DNA of 64,000 nucleotides from Mesorhizobium qingshengii (GCF_027563465.1 NZ_JAPFQA010000007.1:287836-351835); one strand, 5' to 3'. Positions 24,639 to 32,674 are shown, numbered from the stretch's first letter. Translations and numbers: made by a program. Notes: generated by a model from the letters alone, not told the origin.

Positions 24639-25484
24639 ATGGAACTGAAAGACAAGACAATCCTCATCACCGGCTCGACCGACGGCGTCGGTCGCGTCGT
24701 GGCGCAAAGGCTGGGTGCCGCCGGAGCCCGTATCCTGGTGCACGGCCGCGATGCGGCGCGCGGCAAGGCAGCGGTTGCCGAGATCGAAGCCGCCGGCGGC
24801 AAGGCCGAGTTTCTGGTCGCCGACCTCGCCTCGCTGGCCGAGGTTCGCCGCCTCGCCGAGGCCGTGCGCGCCAGGACCGACCGGCTCGACATCCTCATCA
24901 ACAATGCCGGCATCGGCACGGCAGGCCAAGGCGCCAGACGACAGGTCAGCGCCGACGGCTACGAACTGCGCTTCGCCGTCAACTATCTCGCCGGCTTCCT
25001 GCTCACCTCGGAGCTTCTGCCGTTGCTGAAGGCAAGCACACCGGCGCGCGTCGTCAACGTCGCCTCGGCTGGACAGCAGGCGATCGATTTCAGCGACGTC
25101 ATGCTGACCCGTTCCTATGACGGCGTGCGCGCCTACTGCCAGAGCAAGCTGGCGCAGATCCTGTTCACCGTCGATCTGGCGGAGCAGCTGAAAGGCAGCG
25201 GCGTCACCGTCAACGCGCTGCATCCGGCCAGCTACATGAACACCACCATGGTCCGGCAGGCCGGCGTGACGCCATGGAGTTCGGTCGAGACTGGCGCCGA
25301 CGCCATCGTCAATCTGGCGACCTCCCCGACCCTCGAAGGGCGCAGCGGCCTCTATTTCGACGGCTTGCGCGAATCCCGCGCCGACGCGCAGGCCTACGAC
25401 GCCAGGGCAAGACAGCAATTGCGAGCCTTGAGCCTCGACCTCGTCGGCCCGGCCTCCCCGAAATCCAAGGAACAGCATTCATGA
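24639..25484 (+). CDS. Short-chain dehydrogenase/reductase, retinol-dehydrogenase-like
   Basis: The ATG at 24639, 9 bases after GGAGG, gives a 281-residue SDR. The nucleotide-binding motif is TGSTDGVGR (TGxxxGxG, residues about 11-19); NNAG is present near 87; and the active site has Ser in NVASAGQQ and YCQSK (Tyr, Lys). The form is that of classical/extended-loop SDRs such as WW-domain oxidoreductase or retinol dehydrogenase relatives, using NAD(P)(H). The stop overlaps the next SDR gene by 4 bp (ATGA). Substrate unknown; the divergent XRE regulator probably controls it. Confidence 0.9.
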   Translation: MELKDKTILITGSTDGVGRVVAQRLGAAGARILVHGRDAARGKAAVAEIEAAGGKAEFLVADLASLAEVRRLAEAVRARTDRLDILINNAGIGTAGQGARRQVSADGYELRFAVNYLAGFLLTSELLPLLKASTPARVVNVASAGQQAIDFSDVMLTRSYDGVRAYCQSKLAQILFTVDLAEQLKGSGVTVNALHPASYMNTTMVRQAGVTPWSSVETGADAIVNLATSPTLEGRSGLYFDGLRESRADAQAYDARARQQLRALSLDLVGPASPKSKEQHS

Positions 25485-26203
25485 CCGAGACAATCCAACA
25501 CACAGTCATCATCGGCGGTTCTTCCGGCATTGGCCTCGCGACCGCGCGCAAGCTGCTTGGGCCAGGCATGAAGGTGACGATCACCGGGCGCAACCAGGAC
25601 AAGCTCAACACCGCGTGGAAGAGCCTTGGCGGCGCCGCCGAGAAGTCGGCATTCGACGCTTCAAAGCCGGATGAGGTCCGCCAGTTCTTCGACAGCCTCG
25701 GTCCGTTCGATCACCTCGTGCTGGCGGCGAGCGGCGGCAAGGGCCTCGGTCCGTTCGAGACACTCGACCTTGCCGACATCGGCAGCGGCGTCGACGAGAA
25801 GGTGCGGCCGCAACTGTCCTGCCTGCAGGCCGCCTTGCCGACGCTGAACAAATCGGGATCCGTGACCTTCATATCGGCAGTGTCGGCCCAGGTCGCCATG
25901 CCTGGCGTCGCCGGCATAGGCGCCATCAACGGCATGTTGCTGACCGTGGTGCCGATCCTGGCTGTCGAGCTGAAGCCGCTGCGCGTTAACGTCGTGGCGC
26001 CGGGCGTCATCGACACACCTTGGTGGGACTTTCTGGCCGACGAGCAGCGGCAGGTGGTCTTTGCCGACTATGCCGGCAAGACCCCGGTCGGCCGCATCGG
26101 CCGCGCCGAGGACGTCGCCTCGGCGATAGCCTTCCTCGTCTCCAACGGCTTCATGACCGGCCAGGTCTTGACCTGTGACGGTGGTCTGCGGTTCGCGGCA
26201 TAG
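25481..26203 (+). CDS. SDR-family protein with non-canonical active site
   Basis: This 240-residue SDR fold protein is translationally coupled to the SDR before it. The cofactor motif GGSSGIGLA and the C-terminal VAPGVIDTPWW and TGQVLTCDGG are typical. The expected YxxxK catalytic pair is not seen: the segment after SAVSAQ reads GVAGIGAINGML, so Tyr and Lys appear replaced by Ile and Asn. The Ser is present. Related SDR subfamilies with a GAIN segment exist, so this is probably a functional variant or binding protein rather than a pseudogene; the frame is intact. Confidence 0.82.
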   Translation: MTETIQHTVIIGGSSGIGLATARKLLGPGMKVTITGRNQDKLNTAWKSLGGAAEKSAFDASKPDEVRQFFDSLGPFDHLVLAASGGKGLGPFETLDLADIGSGVDEKVRPQLSCLQAALPTLNKSGSVTFISAVSAQVAMPGVAGIGAINGMLLTVVPILAVELKPLRVNVVAPGVIDTPWWDFLADEQRQVVFADYAGKTPVGRIGRAEDVASAIAFLVSNGFMTGQVLTCDGGLRFAA

Positions 26204-26233
26204 GCGGCAGGTCAAATGCCGGCACGGCAGCAA

Positions 26234-27136
26234 TCACATGAAACCGGGATTCCGGGGCAGATACTGGGACCAGTCGCCCAGATCTCGCGTTGACATCAGG
26301 ACCATGGGGAGTGTGATGCGCATCCCATGGTAGACAGCGGTGCTTAGAACCCTGTCCACCGTGCCAGGGAGGAAAGCCGACACCGACGAAGACTGTGTCT
26401 CCGCCGCAAGGCTCAGTGCGGTCCTGAAGGCCGCATCAAGAATGTCAGGTTCCATGACGGCAAGCGGTCCGATGTGACCGTTGGTACCGATATAGGCGTA
26501 GCCGACGCAATCACCCCCATCGTAGAGACCGACACCTGCCGTTGCATCGTCATTGATCAGATATCGGTGATGTTTCTCACGAGAGACGCGCAGGGCCCGG
26601 CGGTCGATCCGGACAAGATCGCGCAAATGCGAGGCTGTTTCCTTGAGCGGCAGGCATCGAAGCGGCGCATACCGCAATCGACCTGTCAGGACATCCCTGG
26701 CGACGCCAAGATTGTAGATCGGAAATCGCGGGAACAATCCGTGCCGGATATAGAGACCCTGCGATACGGTATTGAAACTGAAGGTGATCAAGGCCTTGCT
26801 GGTAGCACCGGACTGCCGGGCATGGTCGAGCGTTCGTTTCAGCAGTTCATTGCCTATCCCGCTGCCCTGACGACCAGGGGATACGAACAGCTGGGCAAGA
26901 AACCACAGATCGCCGCAAACCCAACTCCAGGCAAAGCCAAGGATTTCGTCGGCGTCTTGCGCCACCCACAAACCACCGGCATCGTCCTTCAGCGAAAACG
27001 ATTGGAAATTGGTGGGGCGCGAAACAGCCATGGGTCCAAAGCCATGGCGCTCGGTAAGCTCGTTGATGCTGGCAACGACAAGCTCATCAGCCCGTTCCAG
27101 ATCTTGCGCGCGGGCAGGTCGATAGACGACTGACAT
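26234..27136 (-). CDS. GNAT acetyltransferase, two-domain
   Basis: This 300-residue protein has a complete N-terminal GNAT domain: WVAQDADEILGFAWSW (beta strands 2-4), LFVSPGRQGSGIGNELL containing the acetyl-CoA pyrophosphate loop RQGSGIG (about residues 92-98), and a SQGLYIRHGLFPRFPIYNL helix/strand typical of the fold. The C-terminal 140 residues repeat a GNAT-like strand pattern (CVGYAYIGTNGHIGPLAV) but lack a clear CoA loop, as in tandem GNAT proteins with one active domain. Substrate unknown. It stands alone; the SDR gene ends 31 bp away on the other strand. Confidence 0.82.
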   Translation of the reverse strand: MSVVYRPARAQDLERADELVVASINELTERHGFGPMAVSRPTNFQSFSLKDDAGGLWVAQDADEILGFAWSWVCGDLWFLAQLFVSPGRQGSGIGNELLKRTLDHARQSGATSKALITFSFNTVSQGLYIRHGLFPRFPIYNLGVARDVLTGRLRYAPLRCLPLKETASHLRDLVRIDRRALRVSREKHHRYLINDDATAGVGLYDGGDCVGYAYIGTNGHIGPLAVMEPDILDAAFRTALSLAAETQSSSVSAFLPGTVDRVLSTAVYHGMRITLPMVLMSTRDLGDWSQYLPRNPGFM

Positions 27137-27219
27137 GGGCCACCTCTAGGAAAGAAGCCGCCGGTACAGGTTAGAATGTCCGGTGCCGAAGTCAAACAGC
27201 GCCCGGCCCGCCACTGTCC

Positions 27220-27597
27220 CTAAAGCGACTGCGCGATCAGTGTCAGGAAACCTCCGCCCAGCGCGACATTGCCGACAAAGCCATTGATGCGGGACGCACG
27301 GTCCAGACCCTGATGGTCCCAGAAATTGTGGAACATCGGCGTCGCGACGATCAGGAACAGCACCAGCACCGCGCAGGCAATCGCGGTCCAGAGACCCGCC
27401 ATCACCAACACGCTGGCAACGATCTGCAAGACGATGCCTGCCCACAGCGCCAGCCGCGCCTGCGGCACACCACGAGCGGCCATAAGCCCCGTCAGGAAGG
27501 CTGCGTTCTGGATGTTGCGCAGGCCGGCAAAAACAAAGGCGCCGCCAAGCAACAGGCGGCCAAGAAACAACACGGTCAAAGGCAAATCGGCGGGCAT
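27220..27597 (-). CDS. DoxX family membrane protein
   Basis: The ATG at 27595-27597, after AAGGGAGCG, gives 125 residues with four hydrophobic segments, the size and form of DoxX. The first helix includes FLGRLLLGGAFVFAGLRNIQN and the third AIACAVLVLFLIVATPMFHNFWD, with the conserved TPMFHNFWDH stretch. DoxX-type proteins act in the inner membrane in redox or thiosulfate-linked functions in some bacteria; for most members the role is unproven. Together with the following AhpD-like gene and the Rrf2 regulator it forms a minus-strand group of redox flavour. Confidence 0.85.
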   Translation of the reverse strand: MPADLPLTVLFLGRLLLGGAFVFAGLRNIQNAAFLTGLMAARGVPQARLALWAGIVLQIVASVLVMAGLWTAIACAVLVLFLIVATPMFHNFWDHQGLDRASRINGFVGNVALGGGFLTLIAQSL

Positions 27598-27664
27598 CAA
27601 ACGCTCCCTTTGAAAACAGTTGGAGCGCCGCCTCCTCGACGGCGCTCCCACGACGATGGAAAAA

Positions 27665-28123
27665 TCAGGCCGCCTTGGCGGCCGGCATCGGATGAATGGC
27701 CTGGAACGGGATGCACAGCCGGTTCCAGGTGTTGATCATGCCGAGCGCCACCGACAGCTTGACCAGTTCCTCTTCCGAGAAATGCTCGAGTGTACGTGCA
27801 TAGAGTTCGTCCGGCACGCCATTGTTGGCGATCAGGGTCACCGCTTCGGTCCAAGCGAAGGCTGCGCGCTCACGCGGGGAAAACAGCGGCGATTCCTTCC
27901 AGGCCGCGACGAGATAGAGCCGCTGTTCGCTTTCGCCATCGCGCCGCGCCTCGCGGCTGTGCATCTCGACACAAAAGGAGCAGCCATTGATCTGCGAAGC
28001 CCTGAGCTTAATCAGGTGCAGCAGGCTCACTTCCAGGCCGCATTCGTCGACCGCCTTGTTGAGCGCCGACACCGCCTTCATGATCTCGGGCGCCTTGGCG
28101 AAAAATTGCATCCTCTGTTTCAT
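27665..28123 (-). CDS. Carboxymuconolactone decarboxylase family (AhpD-like) protein
   Basis: This 152-residue protein carries the AhpD-core CxxC in NGCSFCVEMH (about residues 47-56), with the following Glu/His in the usual places. The remainder is helical (LVAAWKESPLF, LVKLSVALGMINTWNRL). The family contains alkylhydroperoxidases and true CMD enzymes; an intact CxxC with nearby His favours the peroxidase/redox group. AAAGGACATCAAG precedes the ATG. It lies in a minus-strand run: Rrf2 regulator, this gene, DoxX. Co-occurrence of CMD, DoxX and a regulator is common and suggests an electrophile or peroxide response (inference). Confidence 0.87.
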   Translation of the reverse strand: MKQRMQFFAKAPEIMKAVSALNKAVDECGLEVSLLHLIKLRASQINGCSFCVEMHSREARRDGESEQRLYLVAAWKESPLFSPRERAAFAWTEAVTLIANNGVPDELYARTLEHFSEEELVKLSVALGMINTWNRLCIPFQAIHPMPAAKAA

Positions 28124-28135
28124 CTTGATGTCCTT

Positions 28136-28663
28136 TCACATCTTTGGATTTTGTGGGGTGGAACTGGATTTCTGCGGCCGTTGATGACGCGCGACGAAGG
28201 CGCAGCTGGCGGCGAAGGACCTCGGATCGCCCTCCGCCGCGTAATCCGCCACGATGTCGGACAGCTTTGTTTCGGCGAGCGCTGCGCGATAGGCGCGCTC
28301 GGCTTTCAGCATCGCGGCATTGATGCCGCAGGGTTTGACGTAGGCTGAAGGGTCGATCTTGACCGGACCGTTGCGACGGATTTCGCCGCAGCGAAACGCC
28401 GGCTCGCGCCCTTCAACCGCCAGCACGATGTCGAGCAGCGTGATGCGCTCGGCCGGTTGTGCAAGCCGGTAACCGCCCGCCGGTCCCGAGACCGATTCCA
28501 GGATGCCCGACGCGGTCAGCATGTTGAGATGCTTCAGCAGATAGCTCGGCGATAGGCCGAAGGCCTCGGCGAGCGCCGCGCCCGGCATGGTGCTGTTGCC
28601 GTCGACGCTTGCCAGCGTGGCCGCGCAGTGGATGGCCGCTTCAACGCCCTCACCCAGCTTCAT
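28136..28663 (-). CDS. Rrf2-family transcriptional regulator
   Basis: The ATG at 28661-28663, with GGAGA 7 bases upstream, gives a 175-residue protein; a TTG start 15 bp earlier is less likely. The winged HTH (MPGAALAEAFGLSPSYLLKHLNMLTASGILESVSGPAGGYRL) is typical of Rrf2. There are only two Cys residues in the middle part (FRCGE and KPCGI), not the three-Cys cluster of IscR, so it is more like NsrR/YwnA-type or thiol-sensing members. It is the first gene of the group with the AhpD-like and DoxX genes and probably controls them. Confidence 0.87.
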   Translation of the reverse strand: MKLGEGVEAAIHCAATLASVDGNSTMPGAALAEAFGLSPSYLLKHLNMLTASGILESVSGPAGGYRLAQPAERITLLDIVLAVEGREPAFRCGEIRRNGPVKIDPSAYVKPCGINAAMLKAERAYRAALAETKLSDIVADYAAEGDPRSFAASCAFVARHQRPQKSSSTPQNPKM

Positions 28664-28762
28664 GGTGTCGATCTCCAATTCATGGATAGTTTTTATCGTG
28701 GATAATTTTCATCCGCAATAGGGAAATGCGGAAATCCACATGTTCGCGATGGCCTCACAGGG

Positions 28763-28986
28763 TTTGGGTTCCTCGCACCCCGCGAAGCGGGGGAGAGGTG
28801 GCCCGGCTAAGCCGGGACGGAGAGGGGGACGACCTCTACGAAGTCGGAACCGGTGATACAGGAAGCGCAGGCAAGATAAAAGGCGATCAGGAGCCTGGTG
28901 CAGGCTCCCAGTCGTCCCGAAGGCCCCCTCTCCGTCCCGGCTTCGCCGGGCCACCGCTCCCCATTGCGTGGGGAGAGGAACCCAAA
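28763..28986. repeat. Intergenic inverted-repeat (mosaic) element, no ORF
   Basis: This 339-bp gap between the Rrf2 gene and preA holds no gene. TTTGGGTTCCTC (28763-28774) is inverted at 28975-28986, and inside it about 32 bases, GGTGGCCCGGC(T/G)AAGCCGGGACGGAGAGGGGG, occur at about 28797-28828 and, inverted, at about 28924-28955. Both copies contain CCCGGC/GCCGGG hairpins, and the right copy a CTCCCC/GGGGAG hairpin. The layout resembles the DUF559 element arms and the pbpC element. The repeats are imperfect, so it is probably older. Confidence 0.6.
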
Positions 28987-29002
28987 TTCCGCGAAGGCAG
29001 CC

Positions 29003-30316
29003 CTACTCCGCGGCCACCTTGGCCATCGGGTTGTTCGGATGCGTCGTCCAGTTGGCGTAGATCGGCGACACCGGCTTGCCGGTGCGCTGGTCCATCACGC
29101 CCGCCGCCAGCGGCTCCATGGTGATGCAGTTCTCGACCGGGCAGACATTGACGCACAGATTGCAGCCGACGCATTCGGCCTCGATCACCTCGAAGTGCCT
29201 GACGCCGTCGACCATGCTGGTGATCGCCTGGTGCGAGGTGTCCTCGCAGGCGATGTGGCAGCGGCCGCACTTGATGCAGGCGTCCTGGTCGATATGCGCC
29301 TTGGCGACATAGTTGAGGTTGAGATACTGCCAGTCGGTGACGTTTGGCGTGGCGCGGCCGACAATGTCGTCGAGCGAGGCATGGCCCTTCTCGTCCATCC
29401 AGTTTTCCAGGCCGGCGATCATCTCCTGCACGATCTTGAAGCCGTAGGTCATCGCCGCCGTGCACACCTGCACATTGCCGGCGCCGAGCGCCATGAATTC
29501 GGCCGCGTCACGCCAGGTGGTGATGCCGCCGATGCCGGAGATCGGCAGCCCATGCGTTTCGGGATCGCGCGCGATCTCGGCCACCATGTTCATGGCGATC
29601 GGCTTCACCGCCGGGCCGCAATAGCCGCCATGCGAGCCCTTGCCGTCGATGGTCGGCTGTGGTGCGAAACTGTCGAGGTCGACGCCAGTGATCGAATTGA
29701 TGGTGTTGATCAGCGACACCGCGTCGGTGCCGCCGGCAAGTGCAGCCCTCGCCGGCTTGCGCACATCGGTGATGTTGGGCGTCAGCTTGGTGATGACCGG
29801 CATGCGGGTGTTCTGCTTGCACCAGCGCACCACCATTTCGATGTATTCCGGCACCTGGCCGACGGCGGCGCCCATGCCGCGTTCCGACATGCCGTGCGGG
29901 CAGCCGAAATTGAGCTCGATGCCGTCGGCCTCCGTCTCCTCGACCACCGGCAGGATCGCATTCCAGGCCTCCTCGACGCAAGGCACCATCAGCGAGACAA
30001 CGATGGCGCGGTCGGGCCAGTCCTTCTTGACCTGCTTGATCTCGCGAAGATTGACCTGCAGGTCGCGGTCGGTGATCAGCTCGATGTTGTTGAGGCCGAG
30101 AAGGCGGCGGTCGGCGCCCCAGATCGCGCCGTAGCGCGGGCCGTTGACATTGACCACCGGAGGGCCTTCCTCGCCCAGCGTCTTCCACACCACGCCGCCC
30201 CAGCCGGCCTTGAAGGCGCGGATGACGTTGTAGGCCTTGTCGGTCGGCGGCGCCGAGGCCAGCCAGAACGGATTTGGCGACTTGATGCCGACGAAATTGT
30301 TGCGGATGTCTGCCAT
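29003..30316 (-). CDS. preA: NAD-dependent dihydropyrimidine dehydrogenase subunit PreA
   Basis: This 437-residue protein has an N-terminal dihydroorotate-dehydrogenase-like TIM barrel binding FMN (MADIRNNFVGIKSPNPFWLAS; GIGGITTWRDAAEF, phosphate site) and a C-terminal pair of [4Fe-4S] motifs, CIKCGRCHIAC and CVGCNLCVNVCPVENC. ELNFGCPHGMSERG carries the active-site Cys region. With PreT it reduces uracil and thymine to the dihydro forms using NAD(P)H, the first step of reductive catabolism. It is the last gene of the preT-methyltransferase-preA operon, 12 bp after the methyltransferase. Cytoplasmic. Confidence 0.95.
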   Translation of the reverse strand: MADIRNNFVGIKSPNPFWLASAPPTDKAYNVIRAFKAGWGGVVWKTLGEEGPPVVNVNGPRYGAIWGADRRLLGLNNIELITDRDLQVNLREIKQVKKDWPDRAIVVSLMVPCVEEAWNAILPVVEETEADGIELNFGCPHGMSERGMGAAVGQVPEYIEMVVRWCKQNTRMPVITKLTPNITDVRKPARAALAGGTDAVSLINTINSITGVDLDSFAPQPTIDGKGSHGGYCGPAVKPIAMNMVAEIARDPETHGLPISGIGGITTWRDAAEFMALGAGNVQVCTAAMTYGFKIVQEMIAGLENWMDEKGHASLDDIVGRATPNVTDWQYLNLNYVAKAHIDQDACIKCGRCHIACEDTSHQAITSMVDGVRHFEVIEAECVGCNLCVNVCPVENCITMEPLAAGVMDQRTGKPVSPIYANWTTHPNNPMAKVAAE

Positions 30317-30328
30317 GACAGGTCCCTT

Positions 30329-31171
30329 TCAGCCGAGACGAAGGATCAATTCGACGGGCGCGAGAATGCCGCCTTCAAGCGCGGCGGTAAGGTTGGCGAT
30401 CTTGGTGCGGGCGTTCTCGCCCATGACGAGGCCGACGCCCGGCGGCGGCTTCCTGCCCTCCGCTTGCGCGGCGGCCATCCGGGCACGCATCGTGGCGAAG
30501 AATTCGACGGCGAAAGCGCCACGTGGCCGCTCGGCGATCACCGAGAAACCCGCCGCGGCGGCAGCCGCGCGATAGTCTTCGGGCGTGGCGACGAAGGACA
30601 TCGTTTCATCGGATGCCCAGGGCAATGGATAGGATAGCGCTCCGCTCTTCAGGCGCATCACGTCGTAGACGGCAAACACGCCGCCCGGCTTGAGCACGCG
30701 GGCAGTCTCGCTCATCAGCCTCGGCTTGTCGGGAAGGTTCATGCCGACATGCAGGATGACAGCCGCATCGAAGCTGTCGTCTGCGAATGGCATGTCCAGC
30801 GCGCTGCCCTGCACGAAGCGCGTCTTGCCGGCCATTCCGGTTCGCTTCGACAGGCTTGTCGCGATATCGACATAGTTCTGCGTCAGGTCGATGCCGGTGA
30901 CTTCGGCGCCGGCGCTGTTCGCGACGAAGCGGGCCGGACCGCCGATGCCGGATCCGATGTCGAGAAGCTTGGCCGCGGGCTTGAGGTCCATCTGATCGAC
31001 GAGTTCTTTGGTGGCGGCCACGCCGCCGATGTGGAATTCGTCAGCCGCTTCGAGATCGCCGGCGCGCAGATGGGCAACGTCCACGCCAGTATCGGCGAGC
31101 GCGGCGAGGATCCGTTCCTCCAGGCCCGATATGTCGTAGTGACGGGCAATGCCCGGTTCCACCGTGGCCAT
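30329..31171 (-). CDS. SAM-dependent methyltransferase in the dihydropyrimidine dehydrogenase operon
   Basis: This 280-residue class I methyltransferase has SAM motif I LLDIGSGIGGPARF (about residues 68-81), the acidic post-I GIDLTQNYVDIA, motif II DDSFDAAVILHVG and motif III LKPGGVFAVYDV, close to the UbiE/sarcosine-dimethylglycine methyltransferase group. It is 5 bp after the preT stop and 12 bp before the preA start, so it is cotranscribed with both. PreT and PreA form one enzyme in E. coli and are normally adjacent. A methyltransferase between them is unusual, and its substrate is unknown. One could imagine a pyrimidine or beta-amino-acid methylation, but nothing shows it. Confidence 0.88.
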   Translation of the reverse strand: MATVEPGIARHYDISGLEERILAALADTGVDVAHLRAGDLEAADEFHIGGVAATKELVDQMDLKPAAKLLDIGSGIGGPARFVANSAGAEVTGIDLTQNYVDIATSLSKRTGMAGKTRFVQGSALDMPFADDSFDAAVILHVGMNLPDKPRLMSETARVLKPGGVFAVYDVMRLKSGALSYPLPWASDETMSFVATPEDYRAAAAAAGFSVIAERPRGAFAVEFFATMRARMAAAQAEGRKPPPGVGLVMGENARTKIANLTAALEGGILAPVELILRLG

Positions 31172-31176
31172 GATCC

Positions 31177-32532
31177 CTATCCCTGCATGAGGCTCCTGTG
31201 CATGCTCTCCGCCGCGTCACGGCCTTGCGCCACCGCCGAGACGGTGAGGTCGTCGCCCCCGAAGATGCAGTCGCCGCCGGCCCAGACATTGGCCAGCGAA
31301 GTACGACCTTCCGCATCGACCTTGATGCGGCCGGCTTCGAGCTCGATCGCCGCACTGCTGCCGTTGAGCGCAGCCGGCACAAAGCTCTGGCCGATCGCCT
31401 TGAACACTTGGTCGGCGGTAAGCGTCAGCGTCTCGCCGGTGCCGGCAAGCTTGTCGCCGGTGAGCGCGGTGTATTCGAGCTCGATGCCCGACACCTTGCC
31501 GCCTTCGGCAATGACCCGCTTCGGCTGCAGCCAGTGGCGGATGGTGACGCCGTTGGCGGCGGCCAGATCCTGTTCGAATTCGGAAGCGTTCATGTGCTCC
31601 TGGCCACGCCGGTAGCAGATCGTCACCTCCTCGGCGCCAAGCAGTTTCGACTGCACGGCGGCGTCGATCGCCGTCATGCCGCCGCCGATGACAACGACGC
31701 GGCGGCCAACCGGCAGGCTGGCGAGATCGCTTGCCTGGCGCAGTTCGGCAATGAACTCCACCGCATTGGTGACGCCGTCGGCGTCCTCGCCATCGGCGCG
31801 CAGCGCGTTGACGCCGCCAAGCCCCATGCCGAGAAACACCGCGTCGTAATTGCGGATCAGATCGGACAGCTGGTAGTCGCGGCCGAGCGCCTTGCCGTTC
31901 TGGATGTCGATGCCGCCGATGGCGGTCACGTATTCGACTTCGGCCTGGGCGAAATTGTCGACGCTTTTGTAGGCTGCGATGCCGTATTCGTTGAGGCCGC
32001 CGGCCTTTGGCCGCGCTTCCAGGATGGTGACGTCATGGCCATGGCGGGCCAGCCTGTGCGCGGCGGCAAGGCCGGCCGGCCCCGCGCCGACCACGGCCAC
32101 AGTCTTGCCGGTCGGCGTGGCGCGCGGATAAAACTGCTTGTTCTCGGCCATGGCGATATCGGTGGCGTAGCGCTGCAGACGGCCGATCTGCACCGGCTTG
32201 CCCTCCGCCACCTCGCGCACACAGACCTCCTCGCAGAGAGTCTCGGTCGGGCAGACCCGGGCGCACATGCCGCCCAGGATGTTCTGGTCGAAGATCGTCT
32301 TGGCCGAACCGATCGGATTGCCCGTCGAGATCTGGCGGATGAACAGAGGAATGTCGATCGAGGTCGGGCACGCATTCATGCACGGCGCGTCGTAGCAGAA
32401 ATAGCAGCGGTCGGATTCGACCAGCGCCTCGTGGTGATCGAGCGGCGGGTGCAGGTCGGAAAAATTGTCCGCGTACTGGTCGGCCGAGAGCCTGCCGCCT
32501 GCAATGCCTTCCCTGAACTGGCCTTCTGGCAT
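31177..32532 (-). CDS. preT: NAD(P)-dependent dihydropyrimidine dehydrogenase subunit PreT
   Basis: This 451-residue protein belongs to the GltD-like flavoprotein family. Its N-terminal part carries Cys clusters for [4Fe-4S] centres (CYFCYDAPCMNACP and CARVCPTETLCEEVC, residues about 44-115). FAD and NAD(P)H binding motifs follow: VVGAGPAGLAAAHRLA (about residue 150) and VVVIGGGMTAIDAA (about 285). A second dinucleotide site and C-terminal GGDCIFGGDD complete it. It moves electrons from NAD(P)H to PreA for uracil/thymine reduction. It is the first gene of the operon; a RutR-like box lies about 51-66 bp before the ATG. Confidence 0.95.
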   Translation of the reverse strand: MPEGQFREGIAGGRLSADQYADNFSDLHPPLDHHEALVESDRCYFCYDAPCMNACPTSIDIPLFIRQISTGNPIGSAKTIFDQNILGGMCARVCPTETLCEEVCVREVAEGKPVQIGRLQRYATDIAMAENKQFYPRATPTGKTVAVVGAGPAGLAAAHRLARHGHDVTILEARPKAGGLNEYGIAAYKSVDNFAQAEVEYVTAIGGIDIQNGKALGRDYQLSDLIRNYDAVFLGMGLGGVNALRADGEDADGVTNAVEFIAELRQASDLASLPVGRRVVVIGGGMTAIDAAVQSKLLGAEEVTICYRRGQEHMNASEFEQDLAAANGVTIRHWLQPKRVIAEGGKVSGIELEYTALTGDKLAGTGETLTLTADQVFKAIGQSFVPAALNGSSAAIELEAGRIKVDAEGRTSLANVWAGGDCIFGGDDLTVSAVAQGRDAAESMHRSLMQG

Positions 32533-32582
32533 TCTCAGTTCCCCATGTTTTCGTTTTGGGAAAGGCTAGCACGTTTTATTTT

Positions 32583-32598
32583 TTTATCAATTGGTCAA
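32583..32598. promoter_or_regulatory. Putative RutR operator upstream of preT
   Basis: TTTATCAATTGGTCAA matches 12 of 14 defined positions of the RutR box TTGACCA-NN-TGGTCAA, with a perfect right half-site (TGGTCAA) and two mismatches on the left. It lies 51-66 bp upstream of the preT start, a position where repressor binding could block RNA polymerase. It resembles the box between the aminotransferase gene and rutR, and so supports control of both operons by RutR. Confidence 0.6.
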
Positions 32599-32627
32599 TT
32601 TTCGGCGCAAGGTACTGAAAAGACTAT

Positions 32628-32660
32628 GCAATAACATGATACATTTACTCATGTTATTGC
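32628..32660. terminator. Perfect 12-bp inverted repeat after chaC
   Basis: GCAATAACATGA (32628-32639) and TCATGTTATTGC (32649-32660) pair exactly over a 9-base loop. It lies just beyond the chaC stop on the minus strand and about 95-130 bp before preT. It is AT-rich, with no U-tract, so it is either a weak terminator or an operator; no known consensus was matched. Confidence 0.45.
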
Positions 32661-32674
32661 TCGATCGGTTGGTT

